Assembly (NCBI GenBank): GCA_902729415.1
Contig: CACVCF010000079.1
Span: 23,226-87,225, forward strand
From: Terasakiella magnetica
GTDB taxonomy: Bacteria > Pseudomonadota > Alphaproteobacteria > Rhodospirillales > Magnetospirillaceae
Length of the DNA: 64,000 nucleotides
Direction: 5' to 3'
This document shows positions 30,584-38,481 of the stretch, piece by piece. The position numbers were made by a program, and so were the translations under genes. The notes beneath the pieces were generated by a model that was not told the DNA's origin, made no database searches, and was given only the letters and a program-made list of their open reading frames with translations. Within the stretch, counting starts at the first letter, position 1; the number at the start of each line of letters is the position of its first letter.

Positions 30584-31666
30584 TCAGTTCTTTCCCTCGA
30601 ACCGGATCGGCACCCGTTTGCTGCCCCAGCCGCCGGGAACAGGCTCGAACAGGCCGGGCAGGCGGGTGCCGCAGACCCGGCACGCGCCCTCGCCCACCAG
30701 ATTCCAGGCCGACATCTCGCACCAGTCGCGGCCGATGAGACGGCCGCCGCAGCCGGTGCACCAGGTGCTGGCGCCGTCGGGATCATGGACATTACCGGTA
30801 TAGACGTGATGCACGCCGTTGGCCTTGGCGATGGCGCGGGCCTGGCGCAGGGATTCGAGGCTGGTATTGGGGAGGTCGCGCATCTTCCAATCGGGGTGGA
30901 AGGCGGAAAAGTGCAATGGCACGTCCGGCCCCAACGCCTCGACCACCCAGCGCGACAGGGCATCGATTTCAGCGGGCGAATCGTTCTCGCCCGGAATCAG
31001 CAAGGTGGTGATCTCGACCCATGTCCTGGTGTGGTGCTTGATATAGACCAGGGTCTCCTTCACCGCCTCCAGATGACCGCCGCACAGGCTATGGTAGAAG
31101 CGTTCCGAGAACGCCTTCAGATCCACATTGGCGGCATCCATATGGGCGTAGAACTCCACCGCCGGTTCAGGCTGGATATAGCCCGCCGTCACCGCCACGG
31201 TCTTAATTCCAAGAGACCGGCATGCCTTGGCCACATCAACGGCGTATTCGAGGAAGATGACGGGATCGTTATAGGTGAAGGCCACAGAACGGCAGGCGGT
31301 CTGCTGGGCGGCGCGGGCGATATCCTCGGGCGCGGCGCTGTCGTTGAGGCGATCGATCTCGCGCGCCTTGGAGATGTCCCAGTTCTGACAGAATTTGCAG
31401 GTGAGGTTGCAGCCCGCCGTACCAAATGACAGAACCGGCGTTCCCGGCAGGAAATGGTTGAGAGGCTTCTTCTCGATGGGGTCGATGCAAAACCCCGACG
31501 AGCGGCCATAGGTGGTCAGCACCATGCCATCGGGACCAGCGGCGCGCACGAAGCACAGGCCGCGCTGTCCGTCATGCAGGCGGCAGGTGCGCGGACACAG
31601 ATCGCACTGAATGCGCCCATCGTCGAGGCGGGACCAATAGCGTCCGGGAAAGTTTGTGTTGTCCAT
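30584..31666 (-). CDS. amrS: AmmeMemoRadiSam system radical SAM enzyme
   Basis: A 360-residue radical SAM protein. The N-terminus has a cysteine cluster (CDLCPRTCRL, GLCFVRA), then the cluster-binding motif CNLTCKFCQNW, and a C-terminal zinc-ribbon-like set (WCTGCGGRLIG, ACRVCGTRLPG). This is the layout of the AmrS family related to pyruvate formate-lyase activases. The start at 31666 (MDNTNFPGRYW) is chosen; the open frame runs on over the divergent gene and is an artefact there. It is divergent from the MEMO-AMMECR1 fusion across 48 bases, the conserved pairing that defines the AmmeMemoRadiSam system, whose function remains uncertain. Confidence 0.92.
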   Translation of the reverse strand: MDNTNFPGRYWSRLDDGRIQCDLCPRTCRLHDGQRGLCFVRAAGPDGMVLTTYGRSSGFCIDPIEKKPLNHFLPGTPVLSFGTAGCNLTCKFCQNWDISKAREIDRLNDSAAPEDIARAAQQTACRSVAFTYNDPVIFLEYAVDVAKACRSLGIKTVAVTAGYIQPEPAVEFYAHMDAANVDLKAFSERFYHSLCGGHLEAVKETLVYIKHHTRTWVEITTLLIPGENDSPAEIDALSRWVVEALGPDVPLHFSAFHPDWKMRDLPNTSLESLRQARAIAKANGVHHVYTGNVHDPDGASTWCTGCGGRLIGRDWCEMSAWNLVGEGACRVCGTRLPGLFEPVPGGWGSKRVPIRFEGKN

Positions 31667-31714
31667 GGCCTTGAGTTTACCATCGGCAGGCACCGCTCCG
31701 GGAGCCTTTCCATC

Positions 31715-33088
31715 ATGACCGCCATCCGTCCCGCCGCCGTCGCCGGCATGTTCTATCCCGCCGAGTTTGCCGAGGCGAGCCGCCAGATCCAGTCCTTCCT
31801 GACCGAAGCCAAGACCAGCGGCCGCCCCCCGCCCAAGGCCATCATCGCCCCCCATGCGGGATGGGTCTATTCCGGCGCGGTGGCCGCCAGCGCCTACGCC
31901 TTGCTGAAGCCGCTGCGAGGCATCGTCAAGCGGGTGGTGTTGCTGGGGCCGGCCCATCGGGTGGGGTTCCGGGGCATGGCGCTGTCGTCTGCCGACCAAT
32001 GGGCCTCGCCGCTGGGGCCGGTGCATCTCGACCACCAGGGCGCCGAACAGCTCAAGCTGCTGCCCCTGGTGGGCGAATTGGACCAAGCCCACGCCCAGGA
32101 GCATTCGCTGGAGGTGCATGTACCCTTCCTTCAAGCGGTGCTGGGTGAGTTCCTGCTGCTGCCCCTGGTGATCGGAGATTCCAACCCCGAGGAAGTCGCA
32201 ACCCTGCTCGATACGGTGTGGGGGGGCGACGAAACCCTGATCGTCATCTCCACCGACCTGTCGCATTACCTCGATTACGCCACCTGCCAAACCACCGACA
32301 AGGCCACGGTCACGGCCATCGAGACCATGAATCCCGACGCGATCGAACGCGACGGCGCCTGTGGCCGCATTCCGGTGGGCGGATTGCTGGTGGCGGCCAA
32401 GCGGCGCGGCCTTGAGATCGTCACCTTGGATATCCGTAATTCCGGTGACACCTGCGGCCCCAAGGATCGGGTGGTGGGCTATGGGGCCTGGGCGCTGTAC
32501 GAGACCGAGGCCAGCCGGGCACTGAACGGCGAAGGCGCCATCCGGGCTATGGGCCAAATCCTGACCGATCTGGCCTGGGCCTCGCTCCGCCACGGCTTGG
32601 AGACCGGCAAGCCGCTGCCGCCGCCTGCCGAGCGCCCCGGCCCCCTGGCCCTGCCCGGCGCGGTGTTCGTCACCCTTTTGCGCCACGGCCAGTTGCGGGG
32701 CTGCATCGGCTCGGTGATGGCGTGGCGGCCCTTGGCCGAGGATCTGACCGAGAACGCCTTCAAGGCAGCCTTCCACGATCCGCGCTTTACGCCGCTGACC
32801 GCGCCCGAGATGGAGGGCCTGACCCTGTCGCTGTCGGTGCTGACGCCACCCCAGCCCATGACCTTCGGTAACGAGGCCGACTTGCTGGCCCAGTTGCGCC
32901 CCCGCATCGACGGCCTGATCATCGAAGATAGCGGCAAGCGCGCCTTGTTCCTGCCCTCGGTGTGGGAGCAATTACCCGATAAGCGCCAGTTCCTTGCCCA
33001 TCTCAAGGTCAAGGGCGGCATGGCGGCGCATCACTGGTCGCCCGGCTTCAAGGCCAGCACCTTCCAGGCCATCGAGATTGGAAAGTAA
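31715..33088 (+). CDS. AmmeMemoRadiSam B-A fusion (MEMO1 + AMMECR1 domains)
   Basis: A 457-residue two-domain protein. Residues 1-270 are a MEMO domain (AAVAGMFYPAEFAE, IIAPHAGWVYSGAVA, VLLGPAHRVGF, STDLSHYLDY, NSGDTCGPKDRVVGYGA), including the His residues and Cys that in human MEMO1 form a metal site. Residues 280-457 are an AMMECR1 domain (GAVFVTLLRHGQLRGCIGS, the LRGCIG signature). The two are usually separate genes and here are fused. The ATG at 31715 follows GGGAG at 31700-31704. The fusion plus the divergent radical SAM gene suggests one oxidation or metal-dependent modification pathway, still undefined. Confidence 0.92.
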   Translation: MTAIRPAAVAGMFYPAEFAEASRQIQSFLTEAKTSGRPPPKAIIAPHAGWVYSGAVAASAYALLKPLRGIVKRVVLLGPAHRVGFRGMALSSADQWASPLGPVHLDHQGAEQLKLLPLVGELDQAHAQEHSLEVHVPFLQAVLGEFLLLPLVIGDSNPEEVATLLDTVWGGDETLIVISTDLSHYLDYATCQTTDKATVTAIETMNPDAIERDGACGRIPVGGLLVAAKRRGLEIVTLDIRNSGDTCGPKDRVVGYGAWALYETEASRALNGEGAIRAMGQILTDLAWASLRHGLETGKPLPPPAERPGPLALPGAVFVTLLRHGQLRGCIGSVMAWRPLAEDLTENAFKAAFHDPRFTPLTAPEMEGLTLSLSVLTPPQPMTFGNEADLLAQLRPRIDGLIIEDSGKRALFLPSVWEQLPDKRQFLAHLKVKGGMAAHHWSPGFKASTFQAIEIGK

Positions 33089-33095
33089 CAGTATC

Positions 33096-33872
33096 ATGCC
33101 CCTTCCCGCCGATCTCTCCTGCCTGCTGCCCGCACTCGAAGACATTGCCCGCGCGGCGGGCGAGGCCATCATGGAGGTCTATGGTTCCGACTTCACGGTA
33201 ATGAACAAGGACGATTCCTCGCCGGTCACCGCCGCCGATCAGCGAGCCGAGGCCATTATCTTGCCTCGTCTGGCGGCGCTGACCCCGGGCATCCCCATGG
33301 TCGCCGAGGAGGAAGCCGCCGCCGGGCGTATTCCCAATGTGGGTATCGGCCCGTTCTGGCTGATCGACCCCCTGGACGGCACCAAGGAATTCATCAAGCG
33401 CAACGGCGAGTTCACCGTCAATATCGGCCTGATCGCGGATGGGAGCCCCGCGGCCGGGGTGGTGCTGCAACCCGCTCTCGGTCTGTTGTGGTCGGGCGCC
33501 GCCGGGAAAGCCAGCGTGGTGGACCATAAGGGCCTCCGCCGCGCCATTTCCTGCCGTCCCCGCCCCACCCACGGCGCGGTGGTGCTGACCAGCCGCTCGC
33601 ACCGCAACCCAGAGGCGCTGGAAGCGTGGATGAACCAGTATCCCGGCGCCACCTTGGATTTCGCCGGATCGTCATTGAAATTCTGCCGGGTCGCCGAGGG
33701 CAGTGCCGATCTCTATCCCCGCTTTGGCCCCACCAGCGAGTGGGACACCGCCGCCGCCAGCGCCGTGCTGATTGCGGCGGGCGGCGAGGTGGTGACCTTC
33801 GACGGTCAGCCTTTGGGCTATGCCAAACCTAAGTTCCGCAACCCCGACTTCATTGCCCGAGGCCGAGGATAA
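33096..33872 (+). CDS. cysQ: 3'(2'),5'-bisphosphate nucleotidase CysQ
   Basis: A 258-residue inositol-monophosphatase-fold enzyme. Metal-binding residues are visible in VAEEEAAA, in IDPLDGTKEFIKRNGEFTVNIG and in SEWDTAAASAVL. The DPLDGTKEF form and length identify the CysQ branch, which converts 3'-phosphoadenosine 5'-phosphate to AMP during sulfate assimilation. The start at 33096 lies seven bases after the preceding stop, so it is likely co-transcribed with the MEMO-AMMECR1 gene. The frame extends upstream into that gene but without gene-like content. Confidence 0.93.
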   Translation: MPLPADLSCLLPALEDIARAAGEAIMEVYGSDFTVMNKDDSSPVTAADQRAEAIILPRLAALTPGIPMVAEEEAAAGRIPNVGIGPFWLIDPLDGTKEFIKRNGEFTVNIGLIADGSPAAGVVLQPALGLLWSGAAGKASVVDHKGLRRAISCRPRPTHGAVVLTSRSHRNPEALEAWMNQYPGATLDFAGSSLKFCRVAEGSADLYPRFGPTSEWDTAAASAVLIAAGGEVVTFDGQPLGYAKPKFRNPDFIARGRG

Positions 33873-33931
33873 ATACCCGCGATTCGCGCAGGCGCCCCTT
33901 TCCCCGTCACACCCCGGCAAAGGGAATCGCC

Positions 33932-33960
33932 TTGATTTTCTCCTAGATTTGCGCGACAAT
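33932..33960 (+). promoter_or_regulatory. Candidate sigma70-type promoter for the 33967 RNA
   Basis: TTGATT at 33932-33937 and GACAAT at 33955-33960 are separated by exactly 17 bases. Each matches four of six consensus positions. Transcription would begin near 33967, at the start of a highly structured stretch that ends in a strong terminator. Confidence 0.45.
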
Positions 33961-33966
33961 TTCTTG

Positions 33967-34128
33967 GTGGTTGAGGTCTCAGCCACTCAAAAGCCGCCGT
34001 AATGCACGTACGGTGACTGAGGATGCGGCTCACAACCCAAGGTGGCTGTGACGGTGCTTGTCGCCGTCCTCTGGGGCCCTTCCCAATCAAGCGTCAAAAA
34101 GGCCGCCGGCCCAATCCGGCGGCCTTTT
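33967..34128 (+). ncRNA. Candidate structured small RNA, about 160 nt
   Basis: This non-coding stretch downstream of cysQ is packed with complementary segments: GGTTG 33969-33973 with CAACC 34033-34037, CTCAG 33978-33982 with CTGAG 34017-34021, the hairpin CCGTA 33997-34001/TACGG 34009-34013, AGCCGC 33992-33997 with GCGGCT 34025-34030, and a GACGG/CCGTC hairpin near 34050-34067. It ends in a perfect intrinsic terminator. The CTCAG and AGCCGC pairings cross, so they are alternative folds or a pseudoknot. It has no credible open frame. I could not assign it to a known family; it lacks the SRP, tmRNA and RNase P signatures I know. Confidence 0.5.
34097..34128 (+). terminator. Strong Rho-independent terminator
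   Basis: A perfect 13-bp stem, AAAAGGCCGCCGG at 34097-34109 with CCGGCGGCCTTTT at 34116-34128, closes on the six-base loop CCCAAT and ends in a T run. The A run on the other side means it could also act leftward. It would end the candidate RNA and any read-through from cysQ. Confidence 0.9.
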
Positions 34129-34240
34129 CGTTAGCCACCAAACACAACCTATAGCTTCTGGTGTATGCGTAAATTCTCTTTACCGGATTGGAACCCCATG
34201 CCAGAAATAGTGAAAGAGCCCAAGATATGGAGAGCGTATC

Positions 34241-35185
34241 ATGACCACCTACCAGACCGGGTCCACAGCCCCAGAGGTCAATCAAATCCAGCAGCGGTTG
34301 ATAATCCTGGGACTCTATGATGGCGAGGTGGATGGTCTTTACGGCAACGGAACCGAAAGCGCCGTCAGGGCCTTCCAATCGGCCCACGGCCTGGCAGTGG
34401 ACGGCCGCGTCGGCCCAGCGACCTGGGGCGCTCTGTTCGGGAATGCAGCGGTGCAAGGCGAGCTTGATTTCCGCTGTCTGGCGCTGACCGGCGCGTTCGA
34501 GACCAACACCGCACCGCCGGATTGCTTCGCCGGTCTGACCGGGGACTTCGACAAGCAAGGTATGAGCTTCGGCGCCCTGCAATGGTGCCTGGGGCAAGGC
34601 AGCCTGCAACCCCTGCTGCAAGAGATGCGCACGACCCACCCCCAGCGGCTGGCCGGAATTTTTGGCGCTCAATACAACGAACTGACAGCCATGCTGGACC
34701 ACCCCCTGGATCAGCAGCTCGCCTGGGCCCGCTCGATCCAGACCGCCAAGGGCGCCATCACCGAACCATGGTGCAACCAGTTCAAAGCCTTGGGATTAAG
34801 CCCGGAGTTCCAGGCCATCGAGACCGCAGCCGCAGCAAAGATTTTCACCAAGGCCCTGGATCTATGCCGCAAGTTTCAAGTCCGCTCCGAGCGGGCGGTG
34901 GCGCTGATGTTCGATATCTGCGTCCAGAACGGCAGCATCTCGGCAGCAGTCACGGCCCAGATCCAATCCGATGCCGCCAGGCTGCCCGCCTCCGGCGACG
35001 AAGTGCCGCTGCTGCGCATTATCGCCAACCGGCGGGCGGAAGCGGCCAACCCCGATTGGGTCGAGGATGTGCGCAAACGCAAACTCGCCATCGCCGAGGG
35101 CGGGGGCGTGGTTCACGGCGCCTCCTATGACCTTGCGGCGCAATACGGCATCGGCCTCGCTCCCGCCGCGGCGCTTTCCTCCTGA
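34241..35185 (+). CDS. Peptidoglycan-binding domain protein, possible wall hydrolase
   Basis: A 314-residue protein. Residues 10-70 are a PG_binding_1 domain (EVNQIQQRLIILGLYDGEVDGLYGNGT spans part of it, then AVRAFQSAHGLAVDGRVGPATW). The remaining 240 residues are a helical domain (DKQGMSFGALQWCLGQGSLQPLL) that recalls lysozyme-like or endolysin-like folds, but I cannot identify catalytic residues with confidence. There is no signal peptide, so it may be released by lysis or another route, or act as a phage-derived lysin. The start ATG at 34241 lies close behind a weak ribosome site. Confidence 0.75.
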   Translation: MTTYQTGSTAPEVNQIQQRLIILGLYDGEVDGLYGNGTESAVRAFQSAHGLAVDGRVGPATWGALFGNAAVQGELDFRCLALTGAFETNTAPPDCFAGLTGDFDKQGMSFGALQWCLGQGSLQPLLQEMRTTHPQRLAGIFGAQYNELTAMLDHPLDQQLAWARSIQTAKGAITEPWCNQFKALGLSPEFQAIETAAAAKIFTKALDLCRKFQVRSERAVALMFDICVQNGSISAAVTAQIQSDAARLPASGDEVPLLRIIANRRAEAANPDWVEDVRKRKLAIAEGGGVVHGASYDLAAQYGIGLAPAAALSS

Positions 35186-35206
35186 TCCTGGCCCGCAAAC
35201 AAGCCC

Positions 35207-35338
35207 AGCATGGCGCGTCAAATGTGACGCACCATGCTCTCGCTTGATGTTAGCCCTCGCCGGGCGCGGCCCTCCGGCCGCTTGGCCGCCGCCTCAACGG
35301 CGGCTGATCGCGGCGCGCACAGGTTTAGCGCGCGCCGC
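35207..35338. repeat. Second composite palindromic element (three hairpins)
   Basis: Three hairpins follow one another: AGCATGGCGCGTCA at 35207-35220 with TGACGCACCATGCT at 35225-35238 (14 bp, one mismatch), GCCGCCG/CGGCGGC at 35285-35304, and GCGGCGCGC at 35310-35318 with GCGCGCCGC at 35330-35338. Like the element at 29248-29371, it opens with AGCATG, has CATGCTCTCG closing the first hairpin, and contains GCTTGA shortly after. The rest of the 269-base gap before the chemoreceptor is AT-rich and presumably holds its promoter. Confidence 0.55.
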
Positions 35339-35454
35339 TCCAGACCCGTACTTTGAGTATAGTTGCGCTTTGACGATACCCCGCTATTATCCCGCCAAAA
35401 GATACATGCATTCTACATGCATGGCTCAGATAGATATACTAAGGGGGATTAGTC

Positions 35455-37146
35455 ATGCGGATCGGGTCGCGTCTGATGGCGGGCTTTGGGGCTCTGTGCG
35501 CGCTTTTGGCGATTGTTGCTGGGATAGCGGTATTCGAAGCGTCGCGGGTCGACACGACGGTAGAGCGCATGACCACCTTCCGCATGCCGGTGGCCGATGT
35601 CAGTACGGCCCTGGGCAAGGATGTCTATGTGTCGCTGGCAGCATTGCGGGGATACCTGCTGACCGGCAACGAAGCCTTCAAACACGACCGTGCCCAGGCC
35701 TGGGCCTCGCTCTCATCCTTGTCGTCACGCATGGATGCGCTGACTCCCCACTTCACCAATCCCCGCAATACCCAGCTTTGGGCCGACGCCAAACAGCAAT
35801 TGGCCGAGTTGAAGGCTGCCCAGGACAAGGCCGAGCAGGCCGGTCCCGGCGAGACGGCGACAACCATATTGGCGGCCGAGGCGGTTCCGCGGGTTCAAGC
35901 GCTGATCACCGTATTTGACGGCGAGCCCGGCGCAGACGGCAAGCGGTCGGGCGGTCTGATCGACAATCAACGCGCCATGCTCGCCCAGGATGCCCAGCAG
36001 GCAAGCAGCGACACCAGCACCCTCAAACTTCTCTCTCTGCTTGGGCTGATCGCCGGCCTGATCGTCGCCGCCGTCATCGTCATGGTCACCCGCAAGGCCA
36101 TCGTGCCGCCGCTGGCCGACATCACCGCGATCATGGGCAAGCTGGCCGACGGCGATCTCGCCGTCTCCGTGCCCAGCCGGGACCGGGCCGACGAGATCGG
36201 GGAAATGGCTGCGGCACTTGAAATCTTCCGCGCCAACCTCGCCCGGCAGCGCGACCTGGAGGCCCGCCAGAAAACCGAGGACGAAACCCGGCGGCTGCGG
36301 ACCATCCGTATCGAACAACTGACCGCCGCCTTCGACCGCTCGGCGGCCAGCGCGGTCCAGACCGTGGCCTCGGCGGCGCAGCAGATGCAAGGAACAGCGC
36401 AGGGGCTCAGTTCGACCGCCCAGCAGACCAGCCAGCAGGCAACAGCGGTAGCCGCGGCCTCGGAAGAAGCGTCGGTCAATGTTCAGACCGTGGCCTCGGC
36501 GGCGGAGGAACTCTCGGGCTCCATCAACGAAATCAGCCGGCAGGTCGCCCATTCCAGCGAGATTTCCGACTCGGCGGTGGCCGAGGCCACCCGCGCCGAG
36601 GGTGTGGTGGCCGATCTGTCGGGAACGGTGCAGAAAATCGGCGATGTGGTCAACCTGATCAACGACATCGCGGCCCAAACCAATCTGCTGGCCTTGAACG
36701 CCACCATCGAGGCGGCACGCGCCGGGGAAGCGGGCAAGGGTTTTGCCGTAGTGGCGGGCGAGGTCAAGAACCTCGCCAACCAGACCGGCAAGGCGACGGA
36801 AGAGATCGGCCAGCAGATCGCTGCCGTTCAGGAGCAGACCAACCGGGTGGTCACCACCATCCAGGGCATCGTCAAGGTGATCGAGGAGGTGGGACAGATT
36901 TCCACCAGCATCGCCACCGCCGTCGAGGAGCAGAGCGCAGCCACTCAGGAGATCGCCCGCAATGTCGAACAGGCCGCCGCCGGAACCTCGGAAGTCAGCA
37001 GCAATGTAATCGGTGTGCAGACCGCCGCCGATCAGACCGGGGGCGCATCGCGGGAAGTTCTGACCGCCTCACGCGATCTTGCCTCCGAGGCCGAGGGGTT
37101 GAAGCGGCTGATCGAGGGCTTTCTCGCCGACGTCCGGACCGCCTGA
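35455..37146 (+). CDS. Methyl-accepting chemotaxis protein, CHASE3-like sensor
   Basis: A 563-residue chemoreceptor paralogous to the one at 13448-15163. It shares the N-terminal helix, the FRMPVADVSTA and SLAALRGYLLTGNEAF sensor motifs, the HAMP segment (DRADEIGEMA) and an almost identical signalling tip (AAQTNLLALNATIEAARAGE). Membrane helices lie at about 8-28 and 190-212. There is no CheR-docking pentapeptide. The periplasmic half is clearly diverged from its paralogue, so the two may sense different signals through the same output. Confidence 0.95.
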   Translation: MRIGSRLMAGFGALCALLAIVAGIAVFEASRVDTTVERMTTFRMPVADVSTALGKDVYVSLAALRGYLLTGNEAFKHDRAQAWASLSSLSSRMDALTPHFTNPRNTQLWADAKQQLAELKAAQDKAEQAGPGETATTILAAEAVPRVQALITVFDGEPGADGKRSGGLIDNQRAMLAQDAQQASSDTSTLKLLSLLGLIAGLIVAAVIVMVTRKAIVPPLADITAIMGKLADGDLAVSVPSRDRADEIGEMAAALEIFRANLARQRDLEARQKTEDETRRLRTIRIEQLTAAFDRSAASAVQTVASAAQQMQGTAQGLSSTAQQTSQQATAVAAASEEASVNVQTVASAAEELSGSINEISRQVAHSSEISDSAVAEATRAEGVVADLSGTVQKIGDVVNLINDIAAQTNLLALNATIEAARAGEAGKGFAVVAGEVKNLANQTGKATEEIGQQIAAVQEQTNRVVTTIQGIVKVIEEVGQISTSIATAVEEQSAATQEIARNVEQAAAGTSEVSSNVIGVQTAADQTGGASREVLTASRDLASEAEGLKRLIEGFLADVRTA

Positions 37147-37240
37147 TCGCGGCGAACCCGGTTGACCGCACCGGTCCGATGCAGCACCATCCAAGGTCAC
37201 CGATGCCCCCATCGGAAGCTTGCAACAAAGAGGAACGCCC

Positions 37241-37480
37241 ATGGTCACCGAAGTTTTCGCCGATGGTGTCGGCCGAGTCGATTTCGTCAGCGGTGTGGTT
37301 CGTATCGAGCTGGTTTCCCTGGAACCCAACGAATCCGGCCAGGGTAAGATGGAAGTGCGTCAGCGCATCGCTATGCCGGTGGACGGCTTCCTGCACTCGC
37401 TCAACACCATGGGCGATCTGGTTAACAAGCTGGTCGAAGCGGGCGTGCTGAAGCGCAACCCCACCCCTCCGGCGACCTGA
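37241..37480 (+). CDS. Small conserved hypothetical protein
   Basis: A 79-residue protein (MVTEVFADGVGRVDF) with an AGAGGAA ribosome site five bases before the ATG at 37241. It contains a strand-rich segment (VVRIELVSLEPNE) and a C-terminal helix (GFLHSLNTMGDLVNKLVEAGVLK). No domain is recognised. It follows the chemoreceptor by 94 bases in the same direction and might be co-transcribed. A hairpin with G/C runs lies just downstream. The good ribosome site and codon use argue that it is real. Confidence 0.7.
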   Translation: MVTEVFADGVGRVDFVSGVVRIELVSLEPNESGQGKMEVRQRIAMPVDGFLHSLNTMGDLVNKLVEAGVLKRNPTPPAT

Positions 37481-37487
37481 TCCGCCT

Positions 37488-37518
37488 CCCCCCCTTCCCG
37501 TCAAACCGGCAGGGGGGG
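37488..37518. terminator. Hairpin between convergent genes
   Basis: CCCCCCC at 37488-37494 pairs with GGGGGGG at 37512-37518, with an inner CCG-TCAAAC-CGG hairpin. It sits between the ends of two convergent genes and may stop transcription from both. It lacks a clear T run, so the call is moderate. Confidence 0.4.
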
Positions 37519-37535
37519 AAAGGGCTCTGGGTGGC

Positions 37536-37922
37536 TCAGGGCTTGGCCACGTGCCAGATGCCCTTGAACCCATCGCCATTGGTTTCACCGCTCTTAGCGT
37601 CCTTGGCGAAGGTATAGAGCGGCTTGCCCTTCACGGCCCATTGCTTGCTGCCGTCATCGCGGGTCACCACGCTCCAGTCGCCATGCCCCTTGGCATCGGC
37701 ACCCGCCATCAACGGCGGCCAGTTCTGGGCGCAGGGGCCATTGCAGGCGGATTTCCCCCCCATATCCTGATCGAAGGTGTAGAGGGTCATGCCCTTGGCA
37801 TCGGCCAGTACCTTGCCCGCAGGAGTATCCATGGCCTTGGCCACGTCATCGGCGGCGAGAGCAGGCAGGGCGAAAGCCGACATGGCAACCAAGGCCACGG
37901 CCAGCAGAGCGGGGTGCTTCAT
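37536..37922 (-). CDS. Exported protein with two Secreted-repeat motifs (COG4315)
   Basis: A 128-residue exported protein. The signal peptide ends at PALAADDVAK. The mature part has two copies of the conserved repeat of the COG4315 family: MTLYTFDQDMGGKSACNG with CAQNWPPL, and GKPLYTFAKDAKSGETNG with FKGIWHV. Function of the family is unknown; a periplasmic or surface role is likely. The ATG at 37922 (MKHPALL) is preferred over the in-frame start four codons upstream. Confidence 0.88.
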   Translation of the reverse strand: MKHPALLAVALVAMSAFALPALAADDVAKAMDTPAGKVLADAKGMTLYTFDQDMGGKSACNGPCAQNWPPLMAGADAKGHGDWSVVTRDDGSKQWAVKGKPLYTFAKDAKSGETNGDGFKGIWHVAKP

Positions 37923-38155
37923 GACTATCTCCATTGCATTCCAAAGGTCGCAAACATGCGTTTGTGGTCCAACTTAGATGTTCATCCCAACCACAGCGTT
38001 CCAGACCCTGCCTGAAAATTTGTTACAAGACGTTTATAGGCTGGATGGAATGCATTAACTCCAACAGCATAATCGGCTTATACGTAAGGCGTAGATTGCA
38101 TCTGCAAATCAAGGGCAGCACCAAGCGGCCCCACCCAAAAGACCATGGATGCCCA

Positions 38156-38410
38156 ATGCCCTGCAGCACCGACCAAGACTGCGACTGTATTACTCTCCGC
38201 CTGTCGGGCAGGCTGGAGGAAACCGATTACGACTGGATCGCCTCCAATGTGGAGCAGGCCTTTGCCTCGCATCAGTCGCCGGTGGTGCTTGATTGCGGCG
38301 GCCTCGATCAGGTGACCGAAGCCCTTGCCGCCCTGATGGGAACGCTGCGGTTGCAGGCCCGGCGCTTTGGCACCAAGCTGGAACTTAGAAACCTCAGGCC
38401 CTCGTCATAA
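38156..38410 (+). CDS. STAS-like small protein
   Basis: An 84-residue protein resembling a single STAS domain: a strand (CDCITLRLSGRLEETD), a helix (WIASNVEQAFASHQ), then VVLDCGGLDQVTEALAALMGTLRLQARRFGTKLELRNL. The usual phosphorylatable Ser/Thr after the D-hydrophobic motif is replaced (LDCGGLDQVTE), so it may be a scaffold rather than a classic anti-anti-sigma factor. The open frame extends far upstream from 37934 through intergenic DNA; the ATG at 38156 is the best protein-like start. Evidence is sequence pattern only. Confidence 0.55.
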   Translation: MPCSTDQDCDCITLRLSGRLEETDYDWIASNVEQAFASHQSPVVLDCGGLDQVTEALAALMGTLRLQARRFGTKLELRNLRPSS

Positions 38411-38418
38411 TACCCAAT

Positions 38419-38471
38419 CTCGTTGATCGGAACCGATCAACGAGGCCCGATTGAGTCCTCCTCATCGGGCC
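38419..38471. terminator. Tandem perfect hairpins between convergent genes
   Basis: CTCGTTGATCGG at 38419-38430 pairs perfectly with CCGATCAACGAG at 38433-38444. It is followed at once by GGCCCGAT at 38444-38451 pairing with ATCGGGCC at 38464-38471. They fill the gap between the STAS-like gene and the end of rarA, and may terminate both transcripts. Neither has a T run, so they could instead be protein-binding palindromes. Confidence 0.5.
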
Positions 38472-38481
38472 GTGGCATAAG

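Noticed and set aside
30584..32971. 795-codon minus-strand frame over the AmmeMemoRadiSam locus
   Set aside because: Only the part from 31666 downward matches a radical SAM protein; the rest is antisense to the MEMO-AMMECR1 gene.
37934..38155. Upstream extension of the STAS-like reading frame
   Set aside because: It runs through the promoter region of the divergent exported protein and does not look like protein sequence.
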